This document shows positions 20,759 through 30,414 of a DNA stretch of 64,000 nucleotides, one piece after another. Under the pieces are notes generated by a model that worked only from the letters and a program-made list of their open reading frames with translations, was not told the DNA's origin and searched no databases. Origin of the DNA: JAGWRI01 sp035700805 (GTDB lineage: Bacteria; Gemmatimonadota; Gemmatimonadetes; Gemmatimonadales; Gemmatimonadaceae). The translations under genes were made by a program, and so were the position numbers. Where the stretch lies: contig DASSOG010000060.1 of the NCBI GenBank assembly GCA_035700805.1, positions 1 to 64,000 of the forward strand. Reading direction: 5' to 3'. The number at the start of each line of letters is the position of its first letter. Positions within the stretch are counted from its first letter, which is position 1.

Positions 20759-21948
20759 TGCCAATCTATCACACGCTGGGCACGGTGCCGCACAAGCGGC
20801 ATACGGTATTTCGCAAGCCCGACGGCGGGTTGTACGCCGAGGAATTGCGGGGGCATGAAGGGTTCACCGGGACGTCGTCGCTGCTGTACCACACGTACCC
20901 GCCCACCACGGTGAAGAGCGTGAAGTGGCTGCGGGCCACGAGGTACGAGGCCGATCCGGACCCGGTGCTCAAGCACCGGCACTTCCGCACCGGCCGGCTC
21001 ACGCCGCACGGCAGCCCCACGCTGGACCGCACGCCGCTGCTCTTCAACCGCGACATCGCGATGCTGTACGTGGAGCCCACGGTGCGCGACGAGCACTTCT
21101 ATCGTAACGCGCAGGGCGACGAGGTGGTGTACGTGAGCAAGGGGAGCGGGGTGCTGGAGTCCGAATTCGGTGACCTCCCCTTTGGTGAAGGCGATTACCT
21201 GGTCATCCACCGCGGGATCATGCATCGCTACCAGCTCAACACCACGGAGCAGCCCAAGCTGCTCGTGTTCGAGAGCCGCGGGCATGTCCGCACGCCCGAG
21301 CGATATCGCAACGTGTTCGGGCAGCTCAAGGAGGGCGCGCCGTATTCCGAGCGTGACTTCCGCGGCCCCACGGAACTGCGCACGCATGACGAGAAGGGTG
21401 ACTTCCGGTTGATCATCAAGCAGCACCATGGGCTGAACGAGTACATCATCGATCACCATCCGCTGGATGTCGTGGGGTGGGACGGCTACTTCTATCCGTG
21501 GGCGTTCAACATCCACGACTTTGAGCCGATTGTGGGGCGCGTCCACCAGCCCCCGCCGGTGCACCAGACGTTCCAGGGCGACGGGTTCGTGATCTGTTCG
21601 TTCTGCCCGCGACCGTATGACTTTGATCCCAACTCCATCCCGGCGCCCTACAACCACAGCAACGTGGATTCTGATGAAGTGTTGTACTATGCCTCCAGCG
21701 AGTTCATGAGTCGCAAGGGCATTGAGTTCGGAAGTATCACGCACCACCCCGACGGCATCCCGCACGGACCGCATCCCGGCCGGGCGGAGGCGTCCATCGG
21801 TGCCAAGCACACCGACGAGCTGGCCGTGATGATGGACAGTTTCCGGCCGCTCACCGTCGCCCGGGCCGCGCTCCCCATCGAGGACCCGGACTATTACAAG
21901 AGCTGGCTGGACGGCCAGCACGCAGCCTTCAACCCGCCGACCTCATAA
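20758..21948 (+). CDS. hmgA: Homogentisate 1,2-dioxygenase
   Basis: 396-residue ring-cleaving iron dioxygenase giving maleylacetoacetate from homogentisate. Two cupin-like halves. VVYVSKGSGVLESEFGDLPF and DYLVIHRGIMHRYQL in the first, and YPWAFNIHDFEPIVGRVHQ, HSNVDSDEVLYY and the signature HHPDGIPHGPHPG in the second, containing the iron-site His and Glu residues. It is shorter than the eukaryotic enzyme (about 440) but typical of the compact bacterial form. Maleylacetoacetate isomerase and fumarylacetoacetase are not in the window and must lie elsewhere if the pathway is complete. Confidence 0.95.
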   Translation: MPIYHTLGTVPHKRHTVFRKPDGGLYAEELRGHEGFTGTSSLLYHTYPPTTVKSVKWLRATRYEADPDPVLKHRHFRTGRLTPHGSPTLDRTPLLFNRDIAMLYVEPTVRDEHFYRNAQGDEVVYVSKGSGVLESEFGDLPFGEGDYLVIHRGIMHRYQLNTTEQPKLLVFESRGHVRTPERYRNVFGQLKEGAPYSERDFRGPTELRTHDEKGDFRLIIKQHHGLNEYIIDHHPLDVVGWDGYFYPWAFNIHDFEPIVGRVHQPPPVHQTFQGDGFVICSFCPRPYDFDPNSIPAPYNHSNVDSDEVLYYASSEFMSRKGIEFGSITHHPDGIPHGPHPGRAEASIGAKHTDELAVMMDSFRPLTVARAALPIEDPDYYKSWLDGQHAAFNPPTS

Positions 21949-21967
21949 GCGTCGGCTCCAGGCGGAG

Positions 21968-23149
21968 ATGAACAAGACAATCCTGCAGCCCGCGGCAGCC
22001 CAGGCCGTCATCCCGGCGCTGTCGCGCACGCGGCATCCGAATATCTGGGTATATCGCTATCATGATGCGTCGCACGACTGGACCCTGAGCATCGCCACGC
22101 ACGCCGAGCCAGGCTCGGGCATGCTGTCGCTCGGGGGATTCCGCATCGCGCCCGAGTCTCGCGTCAATTCCCCCGGCTTCACCACCGACCACGAGGCCAT
22201 CGGCCTCGCGATGGGCATGGAGGAGAAGGTCCACTGGTCGCGCGTGATCAAGGTGGGTGGACCGCTCACGCTCCGGAACATCACGCGCATCTGCGGCGGC
22301 AAGTGCGTGCTGCAGCCCACCGCGGGTTCGCGCGTGGGGGAGCCACAGGACCGCGCGCTGCTGGATTTCGCCATCGCGTGCTTCCAGGACGTGGAGAAGA
22401 CCGGCGGCTTCTACCTCACCACCGGGCAGGACCTGGGGCACGGCCTCATGTCCGACGGCCGGACGCAGTCGCTCCGCTACCTGAACGACCGGTACAAGGG
22501 CAGCGTGGTGGCCGACACGTCACGGCCCACGGGCGAGGGCAACTTCCAGTTGCTCGCCGGCATGCTGCGCGCCCTGGGCATGCCGCTCAAGGGCGCCACG
22601 ATTGGCCTGGTGGGCGCGGGGAACATCGGCATGCACGTGCTGGGCGAACTGCTGCAGGCCGGCGCCACGCCGCTGGTGATCGAAGCGCGTGACGCGCGCC
22701 GGCAGGAGCTTGAGGCCAGGGGAGTGAAGACCTGGGGTCCGGCCGACAAGCAGAAGTTCCTGGCCATGCCCATGGACGCCGTCACCGTGAACGCCGCCGG
22801 CGGCACGCTGGATTCGGAGTCGGTGACCACCATCTGCTCCAACCCGCGCGTCCGCATTGTCTGCGGCTCGGAGAACCTGGTGATGCCCAATGCCGCGGAC
22901 GCCAACCGGCTGCGCGACGCCGGCAAGGTCTACTCGCCCACCGAGCTGGGGGGCATGATGGGATACCTGACCGCCGCCGAGGAGTACCTGACGCACCTGG
23001 AGGGCACCGCGTTCGATATCAAGGTGCTAATGGAGGCGGCGAAGCGGCTGGAGACGGCCGGGTTCGAGGCGACGTTGCGCGTCAAGCAGGGCGGCTTCAA
23101 GGAGTCGTTCGAGGATGCCGTGCTCGGGCTGTACGGCGACGTGACGTAG
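21968..23149 (+). CDS. Glu/Leu/Phe/Val-type amino-acid dehydrogenase, divergent
   Basis: 393 residues; NAD(P)-dependent oxidative deamination of an amino acid to its 2-oxo acid. Two candidate active-site lysines remain: MEEK, aligning with the MTYK of leucine dehydrogenase, and CGGK, aligning with GGGK. A DLG follows at the usual position, as does the Rossmann loop GLVGAGNIGMHVL. The segment between the two lysines is about a dozen residues longer than in leucine dehydrogenase, with KVGGPLTLRNITRI inserted. GGCGGAG precedes the ATG by a few bases, and the gene is 19 bases after hmgA. That position suggests phenylalanine or tyrosine as substrate, feeding the 2-oxo acid to HppD. Confidence 0.75.
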   Translation: MNKTILQPAAAQAVIPALSRTRHPNIWVYRYHDASHDWTLSIATHAEPGSGMLSLGGFRIAPESRVNSPGFTTDHEAIGLAMGMEEKVHWSRVIKVGGPLTLRNITRICGGKCVLQPTAGSRVGEPQDRALLDFAIACFQDVEKTGGFYLTTGQDLGHGLMSDGRTQSLRYLNDRYKGSVVADTSRPTGEGNFQLLAGMLRALGMPLKGATIGLVGAGNIGMHVLGELLQAGATPLVIEARDARRQELEARGVKTWGPADKQKFLAMPMDAVTVNAAGGTLDSESVTTICSNPRVRIVCGSENLVMPNAADANRLRDAGKVYSPTELGGMMGYLTAAEEYLTHLEGTAFDIKVLMEAAKRLETAGFEATLRVKQGGFKESFEDAVLGLYGDVT

Positions 23150-23156
23150 GCCGCGG

Positions 23157-23219
23157 GCCAGCGCCCCGCCTGAGCCTGGCGCGGGCGCTGGCGATGCGGC
23201 GCTGACCGCTTTCTATTTT
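23157..23219. terminator. Hairpin terminator between convergent genes
   Basis: Ten-base arms GCCAGCGCCC (23157-23166) and GGGCGCTGGC (23183-23192), an inner CGCC/GGCG pairing with one bulged C, and a 7-base loop. A T-rich TTTCTATTTT follows after about 17 bases. It lies between the ELFV dehydrogenase and the phospholipase C-type gene. Confidence 0.7.
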
Positions 23220-24694
23220 CCGCCCTTCCCGGGCACGCGGGGCCGCTGCCCGCGCTCCTGCACCGGGGGCTGCTGGTTGCCCGCCGGCAGCATCGGCTTG
23301 GGCAGGTTCCTGGCCTGGTACTCCGCCAGCGCCAGCGGGCCGCTCGTGTCAGGCAGCACCGGCGCCGCGGCGGGCTGCGCGCCAAAGCGGAACGCCGAGG
23401 TGAGGTCGCCAAAGGTCTGCCGCCGCCAGTCGGTGATGTTGGGCTCGCGCACGCCGGTGAACTTCTCCAGGAACTGCAGCACGGAGGTGTGGTCGAACTT
23501 CTCGCTGCACACCCATCCGCCGGCGGTCCAGGGGGAGATGACGATGCACGGGACGCGGAAGCCCGCGCCAATGGGCAGCCCCTTCACGAACTCACGCGGC
23601 GTGCCATCGGGCGGCACGGGCGGCGCCACATGGTCAAAGATCCCGTCGTTCTCGTCGAAATCCAGGATGAAGGCCGTCTTGGCCCACACGTCGGGGTTGG
23701 CGGCCACGGCGTCGATCTTGCTGGCCACGAAGGCCGCGCCGGCCGCCGGCATGTAGTCCGGGTGCTCCGACTCGTGCGCGGTGGGGATGATCCAGGACAC
23801 GGCGGGCAGCTTGTCGTTGCGGGCGTCGTATTCAAAGCGGCCGTGATCGCCGCGCACCATGCCGCGCTGGTACAGCGACGACCCCTTGGGCGCGTCAAGG
23901 AAGTTCTTGAACAGCTCCAGCACGTTGCAGCCGTAGTTATCCTTTTCCTGATAGACCTGCCAGCTCACGCCCGCGGCCTCCAGCCGCTCGGCGTAGGTGG
24001 TCCACCCGTACCCTTCCTTGGGAGAGGTGTTGTCGATGATGGGGCCGCCGCCGGTGGATTCCGGGTCGATCATGCCCGTCATCCAGTACATGCGGTTGGG
24101 CCAGGTGGGGCCGAACACCGAACAGTGGTATTCATCACAGATCGTGAATGCCTCGGCCAGCGCGAACTGGAAGGGGATGTCCTCGCGGGTGTAGTAGCCC
24201 ATGACGTACGGGCCGTTCACGCCGTCGGCCTTGCGGTGGGCCGGCAGCCAGTTGTCCATGCGCCCGCCGTTCCACGCGGAATGCTGCACCGACCAGGCGT
24301 GGCTGGTGGAGGGGATCTTCTGCGCGCTGGTGGACGCGGTGTCCAGGTGGAAGGGCAGGAGGTACCCGTCGGGATTCACCACGTCCGGCTGGTGGAACAC
24401 CGAGCGGCCGCCGGGCAGGGTGAGGGCGTTGGGGTCGTCGTAGCCGCGCACACCGGCCAGCGTGCCAAAGTAGTGGTCAAAGGAGCGGTTCTCCTGCATC
24501 AGCAGCACCACGTGCTTGATGTCGGCAAACGACCCGGGGCGATTGGGCGTGAGGGCCAGCATGCGCCGCACGTTCGGTGGCATCATCGCCGAGGCCGCGG
24601 CCATGGCGGCCATGCCGGCGGCGCCCTTGAGCAGCCGGCGGCGGGTGAAGGGCCGGTTCAGCAAATCGTCAAAGGTGCCGTTGTCGTCGGTCAT
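23213..24694 (-). CDS. Tat-exported phospholipase C-type phosphoesterase
   Basis: 493-residue exported phosphoesterase of the phospholipase C / AcpA superfamily. Twin-arginine signal FTRRRLLKGAAGMAAMAAASA in the first 40 residues. Hallmarks: IKHVVLLMQENRSFDHYFGTL, ICDEYHCSVFGPTWPNRMY, FILDFDENDGIFDHVAPP and the C-terminal EKFDHTSVLQFLE. This enzyme class hydrolyses phospholipids or other phosphate esters in the periplasm or outside the cell. The Pro/Gly/Lys-rich tail after about residue 455 looks disordered. Start is the ATG behind GAGGGA, 11 bases after the enoyl-CoA hydratase stop, so the two probably share an mRNA despite having no evident common function. Confidence 0.85.
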   Translation of the reverse strand: MTDDNGTFDDLLNRPFTRRRLLKGAAGMAAMAAASAMMPPNVRRMLALTPNRPGSFADIKHVVLLMQENRSFDHYFGTLAGVRGYDDPNALTLPGGRSVFHQPDVVNPDGYLLPFHLDTASTSAQKIPSTSHAWSVQHSAWNGGRMDNWLPAHRKADGVNGPYVMGYYTREDIPFQFALAEAFTICDEYHCSVFGPTWPNRMYWMTGMIDPESTGGGPIIDNTSPKEGYGWTTYAERLEAAGVSWQVYQEKDNYGCNVLELFKNFLDAPKGSSLYQRGMVRGDHGRFEYDARNDKLPAVSWIIPTAHESEHPDYMPAAGAAFVASKIDAVAANPDVWAKTAFILDFDENDGIFDHVAPPVPPDGTPREFVKGLPIGAGFRVPCIVISPWTAGGWVCSEKFDHTSVLQFLEKFTGVREPNITDWRRQTFGDLTSAFRFGAQPAAAPVLPDTSGPLALAEYQARNLPKPMLPAGNQQPPVQERGQRPRVPGKGGK

Positions 24695-24705
24695 GCCGCG
24701 TTCCC

Positions 24706-25506
24706 TCAGGTTGTCCGCGCCTGTCGGTTCCGGAACTTCGCGATGGCCTCGCGCGTGAAGTCGCTCAGCACCAGCGTGCCGCTCGTCTCGGCGCGGGCCG
24801 CGAGCAGCAGGTCCCACTCGCCGGTGCCTTCCCAGAACACCTGCTTGAGCTGGGCCATGGCCGCCGGGTTCGAGGCGGCCAGTGTATGTGCCAGCGAGGA
24901 CACCGCGTCGTCAAGGGCCGCCGGGCTGTCGCAGAGGCGCGAATAGAGCCCGTGCCGCTCGCCCCAGGCCGCGTCGCGCCAGTCGGCGTCCACGGCCATC
25001 GCGCTGTAGGCGGCCATGCCGATCTTGCGTTCGATGACCGGCCCCACGACAAACGGGCCGATGCCCACCGCCAGTTCGCTGAGCTTGGAGGCCGCGCTGT
25101 CGAGCGCGATGCTGAAGTCCGAGGCGGCCACCAGCCCCACGCCGCCGCCGGCCACTTTTCCGTGCACGCGCGAAACGATGAACTTGGGCGCGCGGATCAT
25201 GGCCAGCACCACGTGCGCGAAGCCGCGGAAGAACTCGCGCCCCTGCTCGGCGTCAGTCACGGCCATGAGTTCGTCAAACGAAGCGCCCGCGCAGAAGGGG
25301 CCGGTACCCGTGCTCTGCAGGACGATGACGCGGGCCGCGGCGTCGGCGCCGGCGGCGCTGACCTGCCGGGCCAGCTTCGCGAGCAGTGATCCCGGCAGGG
25401 AATTCCCCTTGGGGTGGCCAAAGGTGATGGTGGCAATGCCGTCGGCGGTCGCCGTGGTGACGTCGCCGCTGGTGAGCGCGGCGCCGGAATTGGTCTTGTG
25501 AGTCAT
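24706..25506 (-). CDS. Enoyl-CoA hydratase/isomerase family protein
   Basis: 266-residue crotonase-fold protein. Seen: CAGASFDELM (oxyanion hole, first part) and VHGKVAGGGVGLVAASDF (second). The Glu normally found about 20-25 residues later in hydratases is replaced by the segment LSELAVGIGPFVVGPVIERK, so the exact reaction is unclear. It is transcribed divergently from paaA across 58 bases and has GGAGG upstream of its ATG. A role in phenylacetyl-CoA beta-oxidation (PaaF-like) is suggested by position, since no other hydratase is present besides PaaG and PaaZ. Not proven. Confidence 0.75.
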   Translation of the reverse strand: MTHKTNSGAALTSGDVTTATADGIATITFGHPKGNSLPGSLLAKLARQVSAAGADAAARVIVLQSTGTGPFCAGASFDELMAVTDAEQGREFFRGFAHVVLAMIRAPKFIVSRVHGKVAGGGVGLVAASDFSIALDSAASKLSELAVGIGPFVVGPVIERKIGMAAYSAMAVDADWRDAAWGERHGLYSRLCDSPAALDDAVSSLAHTLAASNPAAMAQLKQVFWEGTGEWDLLLAARAETSGTLVLSDFTREAIAKFRNRQARTT

Positions 25507-25527
25507 GGCAGTAGCCTCCGCCCTGAA

Positions 25528-25556
25528 TTGTCGAAAGTCAAGCCGAGGCGTAGATT
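25528..25556 (+). promoter_or_regulatory. Candidate promoter for paaA, leaderless geometry
   Basis: TTGTCG (25528-25533), a 17-base spacer, then TAGATT (25551-25556). The paaA ATG begins 8 bases after the hexamer, so the transcript would start within a base or two of the start codon. The best -35/-10 pair of the four leaderless candidates here. Confidence 0.45.
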
Positions 25557-25564
25557 CGTACGGT

Positions 25565-26533
<969 letters not shown>

Positions 26534-26545
26534 GGAGTAGAGACC

Positions 26546-26839
26546 ATGAGTGCTGACGACACGCAGTGGCCCCTGTGGGAAGTCTTTACCCAGGGCAAGA
26601 AGGGCGCGCCGTACGAGCACGCGGGCAGCGTGCACGCGGCCGACGGAGAGCAGGCATTACAGAACGCTCGTGACGTGTACACTCGGCGCGGCGAGGCGCT
26701 GAACCTGTGGGTGGTGCCCACGGCGGAGATCGTGGCGTCGGCGCCGGGCGATGCGGGGCCGTTTTTCGATCCCGGCAACGACAAGCCCTACCGGCATCCA
26801 CAGTTCTACAAGGTGCCGCACGGAGTGCGCGGGGTATGA
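26546..26839 (+). CDS. paaB: 1,2-phenylacetyl-CoA epoxidase, subunit B
   Basis: 97-residue small subunit of the epoxidase complex. Family signature WEVFTQGKKGAPYEHAGSVHA followed by NARDVYTRRGEALNLWVVP. Required for activity of the PaaABCE complex, though not catalytic itself. An AGGAG lies 11 bases before the ATG. The stop overlaps the paaC start as ATGA. Slightly longer than the Escherichia coli protein at its C-terminus (DKPYRHPQFYKVP, which is typical). Confidence 0.95.
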   Translation: MSADDTQWPLWEVFTQGKKGAPYEHAGSVHAADGEQALQNARDVYTRRGEALNLWVVPTAEIVASAPGDAGPFFDPGNDKPYRHPQFYKVPHGVRGV

Positions 26840-27642
26840 GCGCGGCCGGGGCCTCACCCGCCGTCGCGGGGACGCGCGATGTACCGGTGGCCAATCCGCT
26901 GTTTGAGTACCTCCTGCGCGTCGCCGACGACCGGCTGGTGCTCGGGCACCGGCTGTCCGAGTGGTGCGGGCATGGGCCCATCCTGGAAGAGGACATCGCG
27001 CTGGCCAACATCGCCCTGGACCACGTGGGCCAGGCCGCGGCGCTGCTGGAACTGGCCGGCCGAGTGGAGGGCGCGGGGCGCGACGCCGACGCGCTGGCCT
27101 ACCTGCGCGATGAACGCGACTTCCGGAATGCGCTGCTGGTGGAACAGCCCAATGGCGATTTCGGGATGACCATGACGCGGCAGTTCCTGTTCGACGCGTA
27201 CAGCGTGCTGTACCTGGGCGAGCTGGCCGGTTGCGGCCACGCCGAGCTGGCCGCGCTGGCCGCCAAGGCCGTCAAGGAAGACACATATCACCTGCGGCAC
27301 AGCGGGGAGTGGATGCTGCGGCTGGGGGACGGGACCGAGGAGAGCCATGCGCGGGCGCAGGCGGCCCTGGACGTGCTCTGGCGGTTCACCAGCGAGCTGT
27401 TCGAGTTCGATGATGTGGACGAGGGCGTGGGCGTGCACGGCATCCATGTGGACCGGAAGGCCCTGCGGCCCAGATGGATGGAAGTCGTGGGCGACATCGC
27501 GAAGCGCGCGACGCTGAGCCTGCCGTCGGACGACCAGCCCATGGCCACCGGCGGCCGGCGTGGACGGCACACCGAGCACCTGGGACACATGCTGTCCGAT
27601 ATGCAGATCGTGGCGCGCTCGCATCCCGGGGCGAGCTGGTGA
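26836..27642 (+). CDS. paaC: 1,2-phenylacetyl-CoA epoxidase, structural subunit C
   Basis: 268-residue ferritin-like partner of PaaA that stabilises the diiron subunit. Seen: LVLGHRLSEWCGHGPILEEDIALANIALDHVGQA, YLRDERDFRN and the C-terminal GRRGRHTEHLGHMLSDMQ. About 20 residues longer than the E. coli protein, mostly from an N-terminal Ala/Gly segment before VANPLFEYLL. ATG at 26836 overlaps paaB (ATGA). The stop overlaps paaD (GTGA), so stoichiometric translation is likely. Confidence 0.94.
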   Translation: MSAAGASPAVAGTRDVPVANPLFEYLLRVADDRLVLGHRLSEWCGHGPILEEDIALANIALDHVGQAAALLELAGRVEGAGRDADALAYLRDERDFRNALLVEQPNGDFGMTMTRQFLFDAYSVLYLGELAGCGHAELAALAAKAVKEDTYHLRHSGEWMLRLGDGTEESHARAQAALDVLWRFTSELFEFDDVDEGVGVHGIHVDRKALRPRWMEVVGDIAKRATLSLPSDDQPMATGGRRGRHTEHLGHMLSDMQIVARSHPGASW

Positions 27643-28154
27643 CCACCGCCCCGTTGACGCGCGAGGAGGTGCTGCACATCCTCGACCAGGTGAAGGATCC
27701 CGAGATCCCGGTGATCAGCGTCGTGGAACTCGGCGTGGTGCGGGACGTGGCCATCGGGCCCGACCGCGTGAAGATCACCATCACGCCGACGTACTCCGGG
27801 TGTCCGGCCATCCAGATGATGCAGGACGACATGCGGGCGGCGCTGGTGGCGCGCGGCGTGGAGCAGGTGGAGTTCGAGGTGGTGTACGCGCCGGCGTGGA
27901 CGAGTGACTGGATCCCGGCGGACGCCCGGGAGCGGATGCGCGGGAGTGGAATTGCCCCGCCGGGGAGCGTTCGCGAGGGGCGGGCGGCGGAGCCGCTGGC
28001 CGTATTGACCCGACGACCGGCGGCGCCGGTGGCGTGTCCCTATTGCGGTTCCGACGAGACGGAAGTGCGCAGCCCCTTTGGGAGCACGGCGTGCAAGGCA
28101 TTGCACTTCTGCAATGCGTGCCGGCAGCCGTTTGAGGAATTCAAGGCCACGTAG
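27639..28154 (+). CDS. paaD: Phenylacetyl-CoA epoxidase maturation protein D
   Basis: 171-residue MIP18/SufT-family protein, thought to help assemble the metal or Fe-S centre of the epoxidase system. N-terminal DUF59 domain with LDQVKDPEIPVISVVELGV and TPTYSGCPAIQMM. The C-terminal Zn-ribbon-like cluster C133-C136 (CPYCG), C152 and C158-C161 (CNAC) is typical of PaaD. GTG start overlaps the paaC stop. Normally paaE, the ferredoxin reductase, follows. Here the next gene is convergent and encodes a 2-oxoacid dehydrogenase. Confidence 0.92.
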   Translation: MTTAPLTREEVLHILDQVKDPEIPVISVVELGVVRDVAIGPDRVKITITPTYSGCPAIQMMQDDMRAALVARGVEQVEFEVVYAPAWTSDWIPADARERMRGSGIAPPGSVREGRAAEPLAVLTRRPAAPVACPYCGSDETEVRSPFGSTACKALHFCNACRQPFEEFKAT

Positions 28155-28165
28155 CCCGGAGCTAC

Positions 28166-30304
28166 CTACATCTCCAGCAGTTGCTCGACGCGCTGGGCAA
28201 TCCGCTCCGCATCCGGCAACACCGCGTGCAGCAGGTCCGGGTGATACGGCATGGGCACGTCGTCCACGGCCAGGCGATCGACCGGCGCGTCCAGGTGCCA
28301 GAAGGCCTCGCGCGCCAGCGTCGCCGCAATCTCGGCGCCGAAGCCGGCGGTGATGGCGTCCTCGTGCACGATGAGGCAGCGCCCCGTGCGCTGGACCGAC
28401 GCCAGCACGGCGTCGCGGTCCCAGGGCGCGATGGTCCGCAGGTCCAGCAGGTCCACCGCGCCGGCCGGCAGGCGGTTGTCCACCGCGTCCACGCAGCGGT
28501 GCACCATGGCGCCCCACGTCACCAGGGTCACCCGGTCGCCCTTGCGCAGGTGATTGGCCTTTCCGAATGGGAGCACATAGTCGTCCCCGGGGTACCGCGC
28601 GCTCCCATCGCTGGTCATCAGCAGCGAGCGATGCTCAAAGAAGATGGTCGGGTTGCGGCCGCGCATGGCCGCGCGCAGCAGCCCCACGGCATCCGCCGAG
28701 TTGGAGGGCATGGCCAGTTGCCATCCGATGGCGTGGGCAAAGCGCACCTCGTCGCTCAGGCTGTGCCAGGGGTCGCCCACGTCCTTGCCGAACCCGCCGG
28801 GCATGCGCACGACAATGGGCGCCGCGAACCGGTTGTTCGTGCGCCAGCGAAGCGTGCCGCAGTTGTTGAGCTGCTCGGTGGCGGGGTCGGCATATTTACG
28901 AAACTGTATTTCCGCCACCGGCATCAGCCCCGCCACGGCCATGCCCACGGCGCGGCCGACGATTCCCTCCTCGGAGAGGCTGGTGTCGAAGACGCGCGCG
29001 ACGCCGAACTCCTTCTGCAGGCCCTCGGTGACCAGGTGCACGCCGCCCTTGCGGCCCACGTCCTCCCCGAACACGAGCAGCCTGGGATTGCGCGCCAGTT
29101 CATGGCGCAGGGTCCGGTTCACCGCCTCGGCCAGCCGCAGCGGACGTCCGTTATCTGGCTGCGGGCTCTCGTCGCCACCCAGCTCGGCCAGGTCGGCATC
29201 GGACAACCCACCCGTGGTCTCGGCGTCCCCTGGCTGGCGGGGCTCGGCGTACAGGAAGCGGCGGACGGTGGCCGGCGCGGGGGCGGGGCGGGCGCGCGCG
29301 TCCGCCAGGGCCGCCTTGACATCACGCGCGACCTCCTGCTCCAGCGCTTTCCATTCCTGTACCGGTATGATGCTCGGGACGAGGTACTCGCGCAGGCGCG
29401 GCAGGGGGTCCCGGGCCTCATCAGCCGCGATTTCGGCGTCGGTGCGATAGCCCTTCTGGTTGTCGGGGCCGGAATGGCTGCAGAGGCGCGGCACGCGCAA
29501 CCGGATGAGCGCGGGGCCGTGGCCGCCGCGCACGTGCGACACCACCTCCTGCAGCAGCGTGGACGTCTCGCGCGGATCGGTGCCGTCGCCGTTGCGCACG
29601 AGCAGGTTGCCGAACGACGCGAGGTTGCGCGCGATGTCGCCGCCGGGTGTCTGCATCTCACCCTGGACTGAGATGCCCAGCCCGTTGTCCTCGATATAGA
29701 AGAGCATGGGCAGGTGGAGCGTGGTGGCCATGGTGAGCGCGCTCCAGAACCCGTTGGCGGCCACCGAGCCCTCGCCGCCGAGTGCCACGCTGATGCAATT
29801 ACGCCACGAGTCATCGCGGAGCGTGTCGCGATGGTACGTGATGGCCTGCGCCCAGCCGGCCGCGGGCGTGTACTGCGAGCCGACGTCGCCGGACATGGGC
29901 AGCACGATGGGGCCGTCGCGATTGGGCAGGTTGCACACCACGCCGATGTCACGCCCGTCGCTGAACCCGCCGCTGCGGCCGAGCGGGCCGGCGAGCGCGT
30001 CGGAGATGCTGAGCCCCAGCGAGAGCAGCAAGGGTCGCGACCGGTAGTAGGCGCCCGCGGCATCGTGCCGCCCCGTGATGAGCGACCCAAGGATGGCCTG
30101 CGCCACGTCGTGTCCGCGCGCGGAAAACTGGTAGAGCACCAGGTGATCCTTGGGGACCGAGGCGCGGCTGCGGTTGGTGGCCTCTTCCACGTCGTCCAGC
30201 GCGCGGGAGACGAGCGCGTGGTATGCGATGCGTCGCCAGTCGGGTCCGGTGGCGACGGGCCCGGGCTTGCGGGCGGCGGATCTGGCTGAGGACTTTGCGG
30301 GCAT
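28166..30304 (-). CDS. Fused alpha-beta E1 of a branched-chain 2-oxoacid dehydrogenase
   Basis: 712-residue thiamine-diphosphate enzyme joining both E1 subunits in one chain; oxidative decarboxylation of branched-chain (or related) 2-oxo acids. E1-alpha half, about residues 1-350: SARGHDVAQAILGSLI, GGEGSVAANGFWSAL (ThDP/Mg loop, with GEGS in place of the usual GDGx), YIEDNGLGIS. E1-beta half, about 385-712: GEDVGRKGGVHLVTEGL, SEEGIVGRAVGMA, EIQFRKY, and LLDLRTIAPWD. No E2 or E3 is in the window. It lies between paaD (convergent, 11-base gap) and paaG (divergent) and may accept 2-oxo acids other than the classic three. Confidence 0.87.
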   Translation of the reverse strand: MPAKSSARSAARKPGPVATGPDWRRIAYHALVSRALDDVEEATNRSRASVPKDHLVLYQFSARGHDVAQAILGSLITGRHDAAGAYYRSRPLLLSLGLSISDALAGPLGRSGGFSDGRDIGVVCNLPNRDGPIVLPMSGDVGSQYTPAAGWAQAITYHRDTLRDDSWRNCISVALGGEGSVAANGFWSALTMATTLHLPMLFYIEDNGLGISVQGEMQTPGGDIARNLASFGNLLVRNGDGTDPRETSTLLQEVVSHVRGGHGPALIRLRVPRLCSHSGPDNQKGYRTDAEIAADEARDPLPRLREYLVPSIIPVQEWKALEQEVARDVKAALADARARPAPAPATVRRFLYAEPRQPGDAETTGGLSDADLAELGGDESPQPDNGRPLRLAEAVNRTLRHELARNPRLLVFGEDVGRKGGVHLVTEGLQKEFGVARVFDTSLSEEGIVGRAVGMAVAGLMPVAEIQFRKYADPATEQLNNCGTLRWRTNNRFAAPIVVRMPGGFGKDVGDPWHSLSDEVRFAHAIGWQLAMPSNSADAVGLLRAAMRGRNPTIFFEHRSLLMTSDGSARYPGDDYVLPFGKANHLRKGDRVTLVTWGAMVHRCVDAVDNRLPAGAVDLLDLRTIAPWDRDAVLASVQRTGRCLIVHEDAITAGFGAEIAATLAREAFWHLDAPVDRLAVDDVPMPYHPDLLHAVLPDAERIAQRVEQLLEM

Positions 30305-30414
30305 GCCCTAATCTGGCCCACGCCCGCGTGAAAGGGGAGTATCGGGTGGGCGGGTGCCGGAGGATCGCGTATCTTTACCCTGCGCTGGACCCCTCATTGC
30401 CGCCGAGGACGCCG

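Noticed and set aside
28150..28166. Small inverted repeat GTAGC/GCTAC between paaD and the E1 gene as a terminator
   Set aside because: Only 5 base pairs with no T-run. It arises from the two nearby stop codons.
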